Counted from the first letter of the stretch, positions 21,726 to 32,683 are shown. The stretch is 64,000 nt of DNA from Lampris incognitus (GCF_029633865.1 NC_079212.1:82924672-82988671); one strand, 5' to 3'. Notes: a model not told the origin generated them from the letters alone. A program made the numbers and translations.

Positions 21726-22565
21726 TGCAAGAGTTTACCACATGACCAAGAACACAAAAATTACATCACATTGATAAACATCTGCGTAACTAGAGTAAAC
21801 TAGATGTGGCCAACCTAGACACGTTTGAAGAAAAGAAGCAACAATGCTCGAGCTCTGAGAAAATGTTTGTGTGTGAAATGCATGTGATCTAGCCGAGGTT
21901 GTACCTGGCATTGACACTCTGACTCATTTGATCTAGTGATTACATGATGCAGGAAGACGTGAATCCTTATTGACCGCAATAAATAACTAGTTTTATGCCA
22001 AGATCATTAGTTCAGCTCCTCTCTCAGAAAAAGTTGAGAGGTTGAAGCTTAGTATTTCCTGACCAAAGGAAGGTTTCAGAAGTGCCACAGCCGGGCAAAG
22101 CAGATGAATACTTTTTAATGGTGCTTGATTTATCGTCATCATCATTCCCTCATAATATTCATAATATTTTTGAGGCATTTCAAATCTTAAAAGTTTCATT
22201 ACTTCAAATTTTACAAATTTCAACATGTCCTTCTTCATTACCAACATGAACGTACTTTCCACCAGTTAAAACCTGGATTTCAAACTAAACCAGCCTCTTC
22301 AATCAGCTGAACAGCATACGGTAGTTTTAAGAGAAATGGGCCAGTCATATTTCGCTAGCATTCCTCACAACTGCATTACAGTGTTGGTTCCTAGTCACTG
22401 GAAAGTTTCCTTTCAGAGGGACTCTGGAGCCCAGGGTTCGGCAGGGAGAGAAATTAAGAATCGTACCTCAATAGCAAGCAGTCTGCGTTCCAAGTAGTCA
22501 ATCAATGCCTGGTGCTGAGCACTGGCAAAACATGCCAGAGTCACCAACAAAGCAAGTGTCCTCAT
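19431..22565 (-). CDS. olfml3: Olfactomedin-like protein 3 (three coding exons, complete)
   Basis: Joining 22565-22467, 21089-20804 and 20215-19431 gives 1170 bp, 389 residues plus stop, close to the roughly 400 residues of vertebrate OLFML3. The start MRTLALLVTLACFASA is a signal peptide, so the product is secreted. Exons 1-2 encode a heptad-rich coiled coil (DYLERRL, RVDRVEREMDYLETQN). Exon 3 is the olfactomedin beta-propeller domain, with MKILKRVGG, WTKDINGLLGKVYIFNG, LAVDEEGLWAIFATR, NAEAAFIICGTLYVVYN and YAWDDGYQILYKL. OLFML3 is an extracellular matrix scaffold protein that binds BMP pathway partners in other vertebrates (family knowledge). All splice sites are GT-AG and keep the frame. 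The paralogue (a or b copy of teleosts) is not decided. Confidence 0.9.
20294..20340. repeat. (CA)n microsatellite in olfml3 intron 2
   Basis: Run of about 23 CA units roughly 80 bp upstream of the exon 3 acceptor on the gene strand. Confidence 0.95.
20804..21089 (-). CDS. olfml3: olfml3 coding exon 2
   Basis: Acceptor AAAACAG precedes GAT at 21089. The 286-bp exon ends in phase 1 before donor GTGAGA. It encodes the coiled-coil stalk (STRYASELRELKQQ to EKNKAKYEKLS). Confidence 0.88.
21641..21723. repeat. (GA)n microsatellite in olfml3 intron 1
   Basis: Nearly pure GA run of about 40 units between olfml3 exons 1 and 2. Confidence 0.95.
22467..22565 (-). CDS. olfml3: olfml3 coding exon 1
   Basis: ATG at 22565-22563 and 33 codons ending in Glu, then donor GTACGA. 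It contains the signal peptide and the first coiled-coil turn (HQALIDYLERRLLAIE). Confidence 0.88.
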
Positions 22566-23381
22566 TCTGTGTTAGGTAGGTTACAGTCCTTTCAGTTATG
22601 TGCTGGCCAGAGCGAGTGAGCGAGTATGGAGAACCCAGTTGATTCATGCAACTTGACTGGAATGTTTTAGTAAGCCCACTGGGAGGGGCTCCGAACATCT
22701 GGCTTTCATGGAATCACATACACACTGTAGTAGCAACAGACAAAAGGGCAAACTCCTCTTTCTCTCTGATATTTGCTGTTCATGGTGTAGGATTGGTGAA
22801 GTCACAGCAAAACAATTGCATCCATCTGGGTATATTTAAAACTTGTGGAGTACTGTAGGATCCTTTTGCCGTTTTAAAACATGTGGAATACAACAAATTT
22901 GACATACGACAACCCACCTCTCATGGAGGGGGGGGTCACAGAGGGTGGAGTGCAGTGTGATCCATCCAGATCCTTTTTTAAAGATCCTTTTTTTTAAACA
23001 AATTAAATCAAATGTCTCATATTAACACGTAATACACAACAAAGCAACACCGTGTCAGTGAGTACTTGTTGTGATGGGCCTTCAGTAGGAACACATGTGG
23101 CAATAAAAAATCAAACACAGCAATAAAAGTAATAGCCAGAGCCCTGTCACATGGAAGTTCAGCATATTGAAGGTTTCTTTGCCCTAACTGGTTTCACAAC
23201 ACACAAAGGTGATTCTGGAAAACCTTATAATCCAGCTTCTAGTGTACCCCTCTGGTCAATCCTTTACAAACACCAAAAATAATTTACAGATGCCTCACGT
23301 TGCATAATTTCCAGATAGAATAAAAACAGAGAAAACCAGCCGATTTTTGAAAAAAGCTGCGTACTTACCAAATGAAGATCA
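22566..23381. other. Upstream region of olfml3, no other gene seen
   Basis: The olfml3 promoter should lie here. On the minus strand an AT-rich stretch near 22830-22840 (tttaaatata) is about 270 bp before the start codon and could act as a TATA-like element; this is inference. No coding sequence was recognised. Confidence 0.35.
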
Positions 23382-24140
23382 CTAGAAAACCAAGTCCATG
23401 TTCGGGCAACTTCTGGGTAGTCGGCACTGGCATACGTCATCCAATAATTTTGTGCGTTTAGATGATCTTGAGAAAAACTCTACCAGGCCACTAAAGATTT
23501 TGCATTCCCTGATCTTTGCAGCACCTTGAGACATGAGCAATTTCAGTGTCTGCGCACAGCAGTGAACGAACAATGCCTGTGGGATTGCTTCCTTTACCCT
23601 GGCCTGAACTCCATGTAGACCAGAGACCATCACCACAGCTCCATCATAACACTTTTGAAGTGCATCCAACCTCGTTAAGAAAGGCAAGAATGTGAGCTGC
23701 AACAGCCTCCGCCCGCTTGTCTGCAGTGACATCCTCACATCTGAAAAATCTCTCCTTCAGGCCACTGTCAGTGACGTAACGTAACACAAGTGACATCTGT
23801 GCTGAGTTACTCACGTGGGTTGTCTCATCAACCATGACTGCTACAGATGGTGTGTTCCTCACCTCGTCTTTCACTGCACCCCATAACACCTCGGCAGTGG
23901 CACTGATCAGGTCATTCTGGAGTTTGCTTGACGTGCCAGCAAACACCTTAGATGTTGCCACGTGGCCTCTCAGCTCACTGTCATATTCAGCTCAGTAGTC
24001 CAACAACTCCAATAATCCCCCTTGTTGGCTGATTTCCTGCTCTCGTCATGTCCTCTGAACGGTAGTTCCTGCTTCCCCAAAAACACCACAGTGTGGATGA
24101 GCTGTTTCAAAATCTCCCTGTGTCTCACATATGGGCAGAG
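23382..24140 (-). pseudogene. hAT/ZMYM-type transposase-like remnant (DUF4371 region)
   Basis: Read on the minus strand, blocks appear in order: EILKQLIHTVVFLGKQELPFRGHDESR, SKLQNDLISATAEVLW, VAVMVDETTHVSNSAQMSLVLRYV, CYDGAVVM, GVQARVKEAIPQALFVHCCAQTLKLL and FFSRSSKRTKLLDDV. These match the DUF4371 part of hAT-derived transposases and ZMYM1/5-like proteins, where the Asp in VDET and DGA belong to the RNase H-like catalytic core. Frameshifts near 23670 and 23980 plus a stop break it, and the dimerisation end is absent. A second fragment of the same kind lies at 58152-58369. Confidence 0.7.
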
Positions 24141-24420
24141 ATATGTGTCACTAGAAACTGAATTTGAATCATTTATATTTGAATTTGAATTGCTCAACTG
24201 GAATAATTGCAGTAAAAACTGAATTTGAATCACATAATATGACTGTGTATTATTTAACGTGAATAATTGCATTGAAAAACTGAATCTGAATAGCATAATT
24301 TGAAATTGAATTTATTAGTTTGGAACTGAATTCCAATAAACTTAAAACTGGATCTATTTTGAAATTGAATTCATTTGCTATGAAACTATCTGATCCTCAC
24401 TGAAAATAGAACTGAATTTC
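24141..24420. repeat. Degenerate aactgaatttgaat-type repeats next to the hAT remnant
   Basis: Short motifs built from ctgaatttgaat, gaattgaatt and gaatctgaat recur irregularly. They lie at the 5' side of the hAT-like remnant and may be its subterminal repeats; this is inference. Confidence 0.45.
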
Positions 24421-24601
24421 AGTGAAGACAAGGATCAAGGCTGACTCCAGACATTTTGCCACCAGTTTTTTTTTTAAAAGTGCGAGTGTTTTTTTCCAAC
24501 GGTAGCACCGGTGCGTCTACACAATTAATGGACGTTTAGGGGAATTTTTTTTTTCGCTGTCTGAAGCAACTCAAATTCGATCGAGTCTAGGGCAGATACA
24601 T

Positions 24602-25975
24602 GATAAAACAAAATGTGTCTGGTGGTGTAAGACTGAGTCAGTCAGGCACCCAGAATCAAAGTTGAAGCTGATTTCGTACAGTCACGCATGGGCAGCTTTC
24701 AAGAGCCACACGGTGACCTTGGAAGATCAGAAAATGCGAGACAGAATAAACTGTCTGATCGAGTCTGCCGCTGATCAGCCCTACGCACCTGAGATCAGAT
24801 ATCACTTAAAATGCTGGTTGAAATATGTGCGTAATTATCAGAAAATTAGTGAAGATGACAAATTTCCACACATGCAAAATGTCACTCTCCGTGAGGCTCA
24901 GACTATCTTCTTTGACCAAATAAGAACAGTCATCTTTGAGAAACATGAGCTAAGGTCACTGCAGAGCCTCCTCCAAGACTACAGCTCCATCATCTCTCGG
25001 TATGGCTTCCCAACATCCAGGGTCAAATCATCCTACATCAAAGGCATCCTGACCCGGGAGTTTGAGGGCAAGGTCGGCTTCCACTCCCGCCCTCAGAAGA
25101 ACCAGAGCGACCTAGTCTGCGACACGTCTGGGGGTGGTTCATATGTGGAAGCAGAACTTTCCTCCATTGGTGTCAGCAGTGAGCAACTGGTTTGCAATGT
25201 GGCTGAGCGGCTCAGGGATGACATCAAGTCAATTAAACTTGTACCATAGCCGCCGAAGGTCGAGGAGCTAGAGGAGGAGGAGGAACTCTCGCCTCTCATG
25301 GTGCAGCTGCTGTCTGCTTTGCGGGGGAAGGAGGGGTAGATCTATCTCTTGAGCACACTATCTCTCAGCTCTCACATCACACAATATGTCACAAAGCGAC
25401 CCACCACTACCGCCATCAATACCACCATCACCCTTCACGGGATCACTCGCAGCAAGGAGCTTGTTGACTCTTTCTACAAGCTGGGCATGGGGATCAGCTA
25501 CCCAAATGTGCTTCTCCTGCGTGATGTCTGGGCCACGCATGACCTCGAGCGGTGTTGTGTGTCCTAATGAGATAGCTGAAGGAGAGCCAAGCATCAGCAT
25601 CATTGAAAATGATGACTTTGCCAATGACAGGTTAAAAAAAGGGGAAAAGAATGAAAAATAAATCATTCATCCGTCTCCCTGCAGATGCAGATAGCCTCCG
25701 CCAACACTGCCTCCGCGCCAACTACCTGGCATATCTAGTGCGCCACCCCTCCCTGGAGCACCACCCCTCACCACTCGGACATGGCTTGGAGCTGGTGGGT
25801 GGTCGCTGTCGCCCTGTCCGCCACACGCGACCTGCTGACACACCTATCTGCACCAGAGCCAGCTGAAGAGAGTGAGGAAGATGACAGTGAGGAGGAGGAG
25901 GGAGATGATGAAGTACAGAAGAGGAGGGGGGATCCATCGGAATCTGATGATTCAGAATGCTCTGATTCAGACTGA
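24602..25975 (+). pseudogene. Broken copy of an unrecognised protein family (Cys/His N-terminus, acidic C-terminus)
   Basis: I do not recognise a named domain. The frame open from before 24602 has KCVWWCK, SYSHAWAAFKSHTV, then RYHLKCWLKYVRNYQ (a Cys/His set that could bind zinc), ELRSLQSLLQDYSSIISRYG, VKSSYIKGILTREFEGKVGF and GGGSYVEAELSSIGVSSEQL. A TAG at 25247-25249 stands where Trp is likely. It continues in other frames with RPTTTAINTTITLHGITRSK, YKLGMGISYPNVLLLRDVW, PNEIAEGEPSISII and, from about 25686, ANYLAYLVRHPSLEHHPSPL and an acidic EESEEDDSEEEE tail. One stop and at least two frameshifts make it a pseudogene. The block structure suggests one roughly 450-residue ancestor. Confidence 0.55.
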
Positions 25976-26330
25976 TCATGTGATGTTTAAGCTTATTTGT
26001 GTTAAGGTTTCAATGACAGCTGTTTGTTGTTGTTGTATTGTTAAGTTCACTATAAAAACAGCTTATTTTGAAGTTATTAGTTTTCTTGTCATGAATTCAT
26101 CAGTTATACTGCAAGAGGTCCTTATGAAGGTAGTTTGCTTAATGTACTGCAGTACCAAGGTAAAATGGGTTTTGACATTATCTTTTCAGTGAACATAATG
26201 GTGATTTGGTAGGCATGGATTCTGGATTCAAAGTTATGTTTTCACTCTACAGGATAGTGGCCATCTTTGATTTCTGAGTCAAACTGATGTCATAACGTCA
26301 AACAGACAGGTGTATAGGCTAAATGTTTAC
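25976..26330. other. Spacer between the unrecognised pseudogene and Gyp3
   Basis: No coding signal. The stretch 26257-26305 (gtggccatctttgatttctg and following) recurs in similar form at 33759-33804 on the other side of Gyp3, so the element sits inside an older degenerate repeat. Confidence 0.4.
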
Positions 26331-26504
26331 TGTGGCAGGATGAGGAAAAACACAGCAGACGAAGGCGAGTTTGATGTTTATTCCTCAACTCCAAAAACCA
26401 ACTGCAGCAGGAACAACCCTGCACCGGCGAGCCTGGGAACCTAAACCACGCCCCCAGCTCACAGTCCTGCTGGGTGAGAGGCATAGCCCCTAGTGTCCGC
26501 CACA
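26331..26504 (-). repeat. Gyp3 3' LTR (174 bp)
   Basis: On the gene strand it starts TGTGGCGGACACTAG and ends CCTGCCACA. A run of about 14 C (G on the gene strand, with flanking purines) at 26506-26518 is its polypurine tract. Confidence 0.92.
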
Positions 26505-26549
26505 ACCCCCCCCCCCCCGAACACCCAGAAGGGACTCCTGGAAAGAAAA

Positions 26550-27644
26550 TTAGTGTCTCACTGGAGGCTTAAGCAGCCTGCCATAACGGCTGCGCCGTCC
26601 CTCAGTCGAAACAGTAGGTGAAACACAGTCCAAAGCCGGCTGAGAAGCAGAACTCTGAACCCATGAAGACACTGCCGGGGTCCTGGAAGGAGGACGACCC
26701 CGATGGGGAACCTGGGCCGGAAACACAACTTCGCCTGCCACCCTGTGTGCCGGTTTAAGCCTATCAAGCGTGACACGCTCCCTACGCCCACCCATATCCA
26801 GCACAAAACCCTTAGGACCCGTCTCAAGGACCCGAAATGGGCCATTGTATGGGGGTTGGAGGGGCGAGCGGTGAGCATCATGCCGTACAAGAACAAAACG
26901 AGCCGACATGAGCTCCGCAGGCACGAAAGACAGCGGAAAACAGTGGTGAACGGGGCCTGGAACCCGAGCGCTGTCGGACAAAAAAGTATCCACGGCCGGA
27001 CGGGGTCGAGGAGCGGAACTCCCAGGCAAAAATTCCCCTGGGACGCGGAGTGGCTGACCGAGCACCAGCTCAGCGGGCAAAGCGTCGAGGTCCTCCTTAG
27101 GAGCCGAACGCAACCCGAGCATAACCCAAGGTAAACGATCCACCCAGTTACCATGTGAGAGCGCAGCGCGCAGCGCTGCCTTGAGCAACCGGTGAAAACG
27201 TTCACACAAGCCGTTAGCCTGAGGGTCATACGCGGTAGTGCGGTGTACCTGCACACCCAAGGATCGCGCAAGTGCCGACCAGAGCTCTGACACGAACTGG
27301 GGGCCCCTGTCTGAGGTGATATCTGACGGAGTGCCGAAACGGGCGACCCAGGAGGAAAGAAAAGCGCGTGGGACATCCGAGGATGTTGTGGAGGACAGAG
27401 GGACAGCCTCTGGCCACCTGGTGGTCTGATCTACCATTGTGAGCAGGTGCGTAAAACCCTGTGAAGAAGGTAGAGGGCCCACCAGATCCACATGCACGTG
27501 GTCGAAACGTCTGGCCGGGATCGGAAACGGTTCGAGAGGCGATTTAGTGTGCTGGTGGACCTTAGCGCGCTGGCATGCTACACATGCAGCTGCCCACCCC
27601 TTGATATCCTTAAGGAGGCCAGGCCAAACGAACTTGGAACCGAC
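26550..27644 (-). pseudogene. Gyp3 integrase
   Basis: Integrase catalyses insertion of the element cDNA. The core motifs are HVDLVGPLP, ITSDRGPQFVSELW and DPQANGLCERFHR, which supply the D, D and E positions. A chromodomain-free C-terminal part follows with YNGPFRVLE, MGGRRERVTLDRLKPAH and a final RRSRYGRLLKPP. This part is open to its stop at 26550. It is joined in the same frame to RNase H upstream through a single TAG at 27645-27647. Confidence 0.85.
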
Positions 27645-29279
27645 CTACATCACCGACGCCCGAACTCCAGGGTGCGAGAGGGAGTGAATCGAATCGAAAA
27701 CTCGACGGCGCCAGGCCACTGGAACAACGGGGCGGGGACGGCCGGTGGAGACATCGCAGAGGAGGGCAGGACTGCCTTCCTGCATCACAGCGTCCTCTAG
27801 CTTGAGGCCGGTATGCGTTGACCTAAGGGCAAGGATGTCTGGGTCGCTGGGCTGGTCGGCAGCCATAGCGGAGAAATCCACACCGAGGTGCACAGGACAC
27901 ACAAGCACATGCGACAGACAATCAGCAACAGGGTTGGACTTCCCGGCCACATGCTGAATGTCCGTTGTGAACTCGGAGATTGCCGCTAGGTGGCGCTGCT
28001 GACGAGCAGACCACGGCTCAGTCACCTTGGACATGGCGAAAGTCAGCGATTTATGATCCACATAAGCTGTGAATGGGCGACCCTCCAGCAGGAAGCGGAA
28101 ATGCCGGGTTGCAAGGTGCAGTGCCAGCAACTCCCGGTCAAAAATGCTGTACTTGCACTCGCTATCTCGCAGTTTGCGGCTAAAAAATGTGAGTGGCTGC
28201 CACGCATTCGCCACACGCTGTTCAACCACAGCCCCCACGGCTATGTCAGACGCGTCGGTTGTTAAAGCTATGGACGCCGTGGGTGTGGGATGGGCGAGGA
28301 GGGCAGCGTTAGCCAGGGCGCACTTAGCTCTGTCAAAGGCCTGGACCCGTTCGGGAGTCCAGTCGACAGGGTCGTTAGCCTTCTTAAGCCGCAGCGCTTC
28401 GTAAAGTGGCTGAAGGAGGTGGGCAGCGTGAGGGAGGAAACGGTTATATTAATTCACCATGCCTAAGAATTCCTGCAATGCCTTAACAGAGACTGGGCGG
28501 GGAAATTCCGCCACCGCTTGCACCTTAGAAGGCAACGGGACCGCGCCTTGCGGCGAAATGCGGTGACCCAAGAAGTCAATCACCGGCAGTCCAAACTGAC
28601 ACTTGGCCGGGTTGACTATCAGGCCGTGTTCGTCCAGACGACGGAAAACCTGTTTCAGGTGCGCAAGGGGCTCTTCAGCTTACGGACTGGCCACTAATAT
28701 GTCGTCGAGATAAACGAACACGAAAGCAAGGTCACGCAACACCGAGTCCATCAGCCTCTGAAAGGTTTGCGCAGCCCCCTTCAAGCCAAAAGGCATGCGC
28801 ATGAACTCAAAAAGCCCAAATGGGGTGATCACTGCGGTCTTGTGCACGTCCTCTGCGCGCACGGGAACCTGATGATAGCCGCGCACCAGGTCCACCTTAG
28901 AGAAAATAGTGGTACCTGCCAGGCGTATGGAAAAGTCCTGTATGTGTGTGATGGGATAGCGGCCATTGGCGGTGACGTTGTTCAGGCGGCGAAAGTCGCC
29001 GCAAGGCCGCCACGACCCATCCGCCTTGGGCACCATGTGAAGCGGCGAGGCCCACGGGCTGTTCGAACGCCTCACTATACCCAGACGCTCCATGATGGCG
29101 AACTCCTCCTTAGCTGTAGCCAATTTTACCGCGTCGAGGCGCCGCGCGAGCGCAAAAACTGGCGGTCCCAGAGTGGGAATGAAATGTTCTACCCCGTGTT
29201 TAGTAACCGCGGTGGAAAAGGCAGGCGTAGTCACCGATGGAAAATCCGCCAGCAAACGCTGAAAAACATCCCCTTGTGG
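27645..29279 (-). pseudogene. Gyp3 reverse transcriptase and RNase H
   Basis: From 29279 downward: [37 protein letters not shown] type RT entry, [38 protein letters not shown] and the catalytic VYLDDILVA. RNase H follows with TTDASD, FDRELLALHLATRHFRF, YVDHKSLTF and ADCLS. In-frame TAA codons lie at 28680-28682 and 28449-28451. The frame is otherwise kept down to 27645. Confidence 0.85.
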
Positions 29280-29448
29280 TGACCCACATCTATATAACTA
29301 GAGACATTCACCTAAGAGAGAATGCACTTCCGCTTCCGGTCCAGAGAGTTCAGTGTCGTTGTCGAATATATGACATGTAAAGTTGGAGCTAGTAAACTAC
29401 CTCGACTACGTCTACTCTCACGTCTCCTTTCTCGTTGTTTTCTAACTC
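29280..29448 (+). repeat. Probable Gyp4 5' LTR
   Basis: It starts TG at the junction and ends around ctaactccaca just before the primer-binding site. There is no second copy in the window, so the boundaries rest on position only. Confidence 0.5.
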
Positions 29449-29489
29449 CACATTGGTGACCCCGACGTGATCGAACAACTAATACGAGT

Positions 29490-30239
29490 ATGTTTGACAA
29501 CGACGACGCCGGTGCTAACAACATGGCTATTGCTAACGCTAGCATTTACACCGCTACTGTGAAGCTACCCGACTTTTGGCAGCATAATCCACGGCCGTGG
29601 TTTCAACATGTGGAAGTCCAGTTCCAGCTGAGAGGGATAACGCAGGATGCAACGCAGTACTTCCACGTAGTGGCGGCGTTAGACGCATCGACAACGGCGC
29701 GAGCAATGACACTGTTGGAAGCTCCGCCAGCTGCTGGCAAGTACAATGCTATAAAGACATTCCTCCTGAAACTATTTGCACTGTCGGAGCTGGAGAAGGC
29801 AGACCGTTTACTGTCCCCGAATGGCCTTGGCGACGGCAAACCGTCTGATTTAATGGAAAAAATGCTGTCTGTGCTGGGATCGGCTGATCCGGCCTTTCTT
29901 TTCACACACATTTTTCTGAGGCAGCTCCCCGCACCTGTACGCACAGCACTGGCCAGTTCTCCTCTCGCCGCCTCCAAGGACTACCGTTCTCTGGCTGCTG
30001 AAGCAGACAGGGTTTTCCTGGCCAACCGGCAACAGTTTGTGCATGCCCTGCTACCCCACCAGACCGCCCCACCACCACCTGTGTACGACTATATGGACAC
30101 CGCGGCTGCGGTGACAGCCCGCCGCCAACCTGACGACGGGCTCTGTTATTACCACGCCAGGTTTGGGGCAAAAGCAAAACGGTTTCGCAAACTCTGCAGT
30201 TACAGGGTTCAGGGAAACGCCAAGGCCGGCGCTTGTTAA
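29490..30239 (+). CDS. Gyp4 gag (249 aa)
   Basis: An open frame from ATG, placed 40 bp after the primer-binding site, to TAA. It encodes a capsid-type gag: VKLPDFWQHNPRPWFQHVE, FLLKLFALSELEKADRLL, GDGKPSDLMEKML, FLRQLPAPVRTALASS and LAAEADRVFL. These align along their length with Gyp3 and Gyp8 gag. The usual CCHC knuckle is replaced by a short Cys/His/Arg end (LCYYHARFGAKAKRFRKLC). The following pol overlaps by 7 bases in another frame, which implies frameshift or reinitiation for pol expression. Confidence 0.8.
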   Translation: MFDNDDAGANNMAIANASIYTATVKLPDFWQHNPRPWFQHVEVQFQLRGITQDATQYFHVVAALDASTTARAMTLLEAPPAAGKYNAIKTFLLKLFALSELEKADRLLSPNGLGDGKPSDLMEKMLSVLGSADPAFLFTHIFLRQLPAPVRTALASSPLAASKDYRSLAAEADRVFLANRQQFVHALLPHQTAPPPPVYDYMDTAAAVTARRQPDDGLCYYHARFGAKAKRFRKLCSYRVQGNAKAGAC

Positions 30240-31741
30240 CGGCTATGGGCGCCGGCCGTGACTGCAAGCTGTTGTTCATCAGAGACTCCTTGTCGGGCCG
30301 GCGGCTGCTGGTTGACTCTGGCGCTCAACGCAGCATACTACCAGCACAAGCTGTGGACACGATGACCGACAGTCACGGCCCCCAGATGGACGCCGCCAAC
30401 GGCACGTCCATTCGGACGTACGGTATCAGACATGTGGACGTGTGTTTTGGCGGCCGACGTTTCGGCTGGGACTTTGTGATGGCTGCTGTATCCACCCCGC
30501 TCCTAGGTGCGGATTTCCTCTGTGCTTTCAACCTGCTGGTGGATGTTAAAAACTGTCGCGTGATTGATGCCGTCTCTTTTGCGTCATACCCCTGCACGCT
30601 TGGGGGCGCTGGAGCGCTGTGCCTCGCTAACACACTCTCCACCGGGGATCCATACCAACGCCTGCTCGCAAATTTCCCCGAGCTGACCACACCCACCTTC
30701 TCCTCGGCGGTGGCCAAGCACGGCGTGGAACATCATATCACCACAGTGGGGCCCCCAGTTTACGCCCGGGCCCGACGCCTCGACTCGGCCAAGCTCGCAA
30801 TAGCCAGGGAGGAGTTTTCGACTATGGAGCGCCTCGGCATTGTCCGCCGTTCTGACAGCCCGTGGGCTTCCCCTCTTCACATGGTTACTAAGGCCAACGG
30901 GGGTTGACGCCCGTGCGGGGACTACCGTCGCCTAAACAATGCCACGACCCCCGACCGGTACCCCATCCCGCACATACAAGATTTCTCTACCCACCTGGCG
31001 GGCGCTGCCATCTATTCCAAAATCGACTTAGTGCGGGGGTATCACCAAGTGCCGGTCCACCCACTGGATGTCCCAAAAACGGCTGTCATCACACCCTTTG
31101 GGCTCTTTGAGTTTTTACGTATGCCTTTCGGCCTTAAAGGGGCGGCGCAGACGTTTCAGCGCCTTATGGATTCTGTGCTCCGTGACATGCCATTTTTGTT
31201 TGTGTACTTAGACGACATCCTCGTGGCCAGCGCGTCGGCGGAGGAACACATGACGCACCTCAGACAGCTGTTTGACAGGCTCAGCGAACACGGCCTCATC
31301 ATCAACCCAGCTAAGTGTCAGTTCGGGGAGTCGTCCATCACCTTCCTCGGGCACCACATCACTCCACAGGGGGCCGTTCCCCTCCCTGCCAGGGTTGAGG
31401 CTGTCACCATGTTCCCCCGCCCCCGCACTGTACAGTCGCTGCAGGAATTCCTGGGCATGGTGAACTTTTATAACCGTTTCCTGCCCCGTGCTGCCCACAT
31501 CATGCGTCCCCTGTATGAGGCCCTGCGGGGTAAGAAGTCTAAGGACGAGCTGCACTGGTCTTCGGGGATGGACGAGGCTTTTGTGGCCGCCAAGACCGCG
31601 CTGGCCAACGCTGCGCTGCTAGCTCACCCGTCGCCTGCCGCCCCCATAGCCCTTACAACGGATGCCTCCGACTACGCCGTGGGGGCCGTGTGTGAGCAGT
31701 GGGTGGGGGGGGGGCTGGCAGCCGTTGGCGTTCTTCAGTAA
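30233..31741 (+). pseudogene. Gyp4 protease and reverse transcriptase
   Basis: The frame overlaps the gag end. The protease motif is LVDSGAQRSILP. RT has [64 protein letters not shown] and [13 protein letters not shown] at 30905-30907 replaces a Trp codon. The G run at 31705-31714 shifts the frame at the start of RNase H. Confidence 0.87.
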
Positions 31742-32225
31742 ACAACTCCGTGAGAGCGAGCGCAAATACAGCACCTTTGATAGGGAACTACTGGGTCTCT
31801 TCCTCGCAACCAGACACTTTAGGTTCCTATTGGAGGGCCGACAGTTCACCGCTTTCGTGGACCACAAACCGCTGACGTTCTGTATGGCCAAAACCTCAGA
31901 ACCGTGTTCTGGGCGTCAGCAGCGTCATCTCGCGGCGGTTTCCGAGTTTACCACGGACATACAACACGTGTCGGGCAAGGATAACTCCGTCGCCGACTGC
32001 CTTTCACGGGCGGTTGTTAACGCCGTTCACTTGGGACTCGACTACGCCGCTATGGCAGCGGACCAAGCCAAGGACGCGACCGTTCAAGACTACCGGTCGA
32101 CCCCTACGGCGCTACGGCTGGTGACGTTCGACGCGGCCAACACCACCCTCCTCTGTGACATCTCCACCGGTCAACCGCGCCCCCTGGTGCCTACTTCCTG
32201 GCGGCGCCGAGTTTTCGACACCGTA
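31715..32225 (+). pseudogene. Gyp4 RNase H and truncated integrase start
   Basis: After the G-run frameshift: [53 protein letters not shown] and the spacer to CDISTGQPRPLVPTSWRRRV. The sequence then leaves Gyp4. The open frame continues to 32978, but that part is antisense Gyp3 and not protein-coding. Confidence 0.85.
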
Positions 32226-32226
32226 T

Positions 32227-32683
32227 GTGGGTCACCACACCCTAAGGCTAAAAAGTTAGTGTGTGTTAACGGCCCGGCTCCCCCTGTCTCGCACGGAAAA
32301 GTGGCGAAAGACACAGCATCAATTAAACGGCGGTTTGCAACATCAACCAGCAGACCATTAGCACACAGAAAATCCGCGCTGATAATAGGAACACTAATGG
32401 CGGCGACTACAAAGTCCCACTCAAAATGGGACCCGTGGAAGCAAACAGTCACCAACCTTGTGCCAAACGTCGCAATGGACGAACCGTTAGCTGCACTCAA
32501 CTGTGGGCCGCCGCCTGCGGCCGACCTGTCTGTCTTAGCAGGAGGGAGTAGGCTCTTTTGCGAGCCTGAGTCCACCAGAAACCGTCTTCCTGACATCGTG
32601 TCCTTAATGAAGAGCAGCTCACTACGTCCGCCAGCGCCCACAGCTGCTACTGAGCGCTGCCCTGGAGTTTCCCGCCGCCTCAA
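32227..32683 (-). pseudogene. Gyp3 protease region
   Basis: Aspartic protease of Gyp3 with LLFIKDTMSGRRFLVDSGSQKSLL (catalytic DSG), FGTRLVTVCF, FVVAAISVPIISADFL and LLVDVANRRLIDAVSF. It overlaps the gag end in a different frame, as in Gyp4, and is cut at the Gyp4 junction just before the RT entry. Confidence 0.85.

Larger units (their letters stand above)
29280..32225 (+). mobile_element. Gyp4: 3'-truncated Ty3/Gypsy element inserted in Gyp3
   Basis: A relative of Gyp3 in the opposite orientation. It starts with a possible LTR (TGACCCACAT... to about 29450), followed by ttggtgaccccgacgtgatc as primer-binding site. Then come gag, protease, RT and RNase H. It ends inside the integrase N-terminus (WRRRVFDTV) where Gyp3 antisense sequence resumes. 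No 3' LTR is present, which is odd beside an apparent TGTGG duplication. Confidence 0.85.
29275..32239. other. 15-bp perfect inverted repeat at the two Gyp3/Gyp4 junctions
   Basis: tgtggtgacccacat at 29275-29289 and its exact reverse complement atgtgggtcaccaca at 32225-32239 span the junctions. The outermost TGTGG is also present as a direct 5-bp repeat (29275-29279 and 32226-32230), compatible with a target duplication. Confidence 0.8.
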
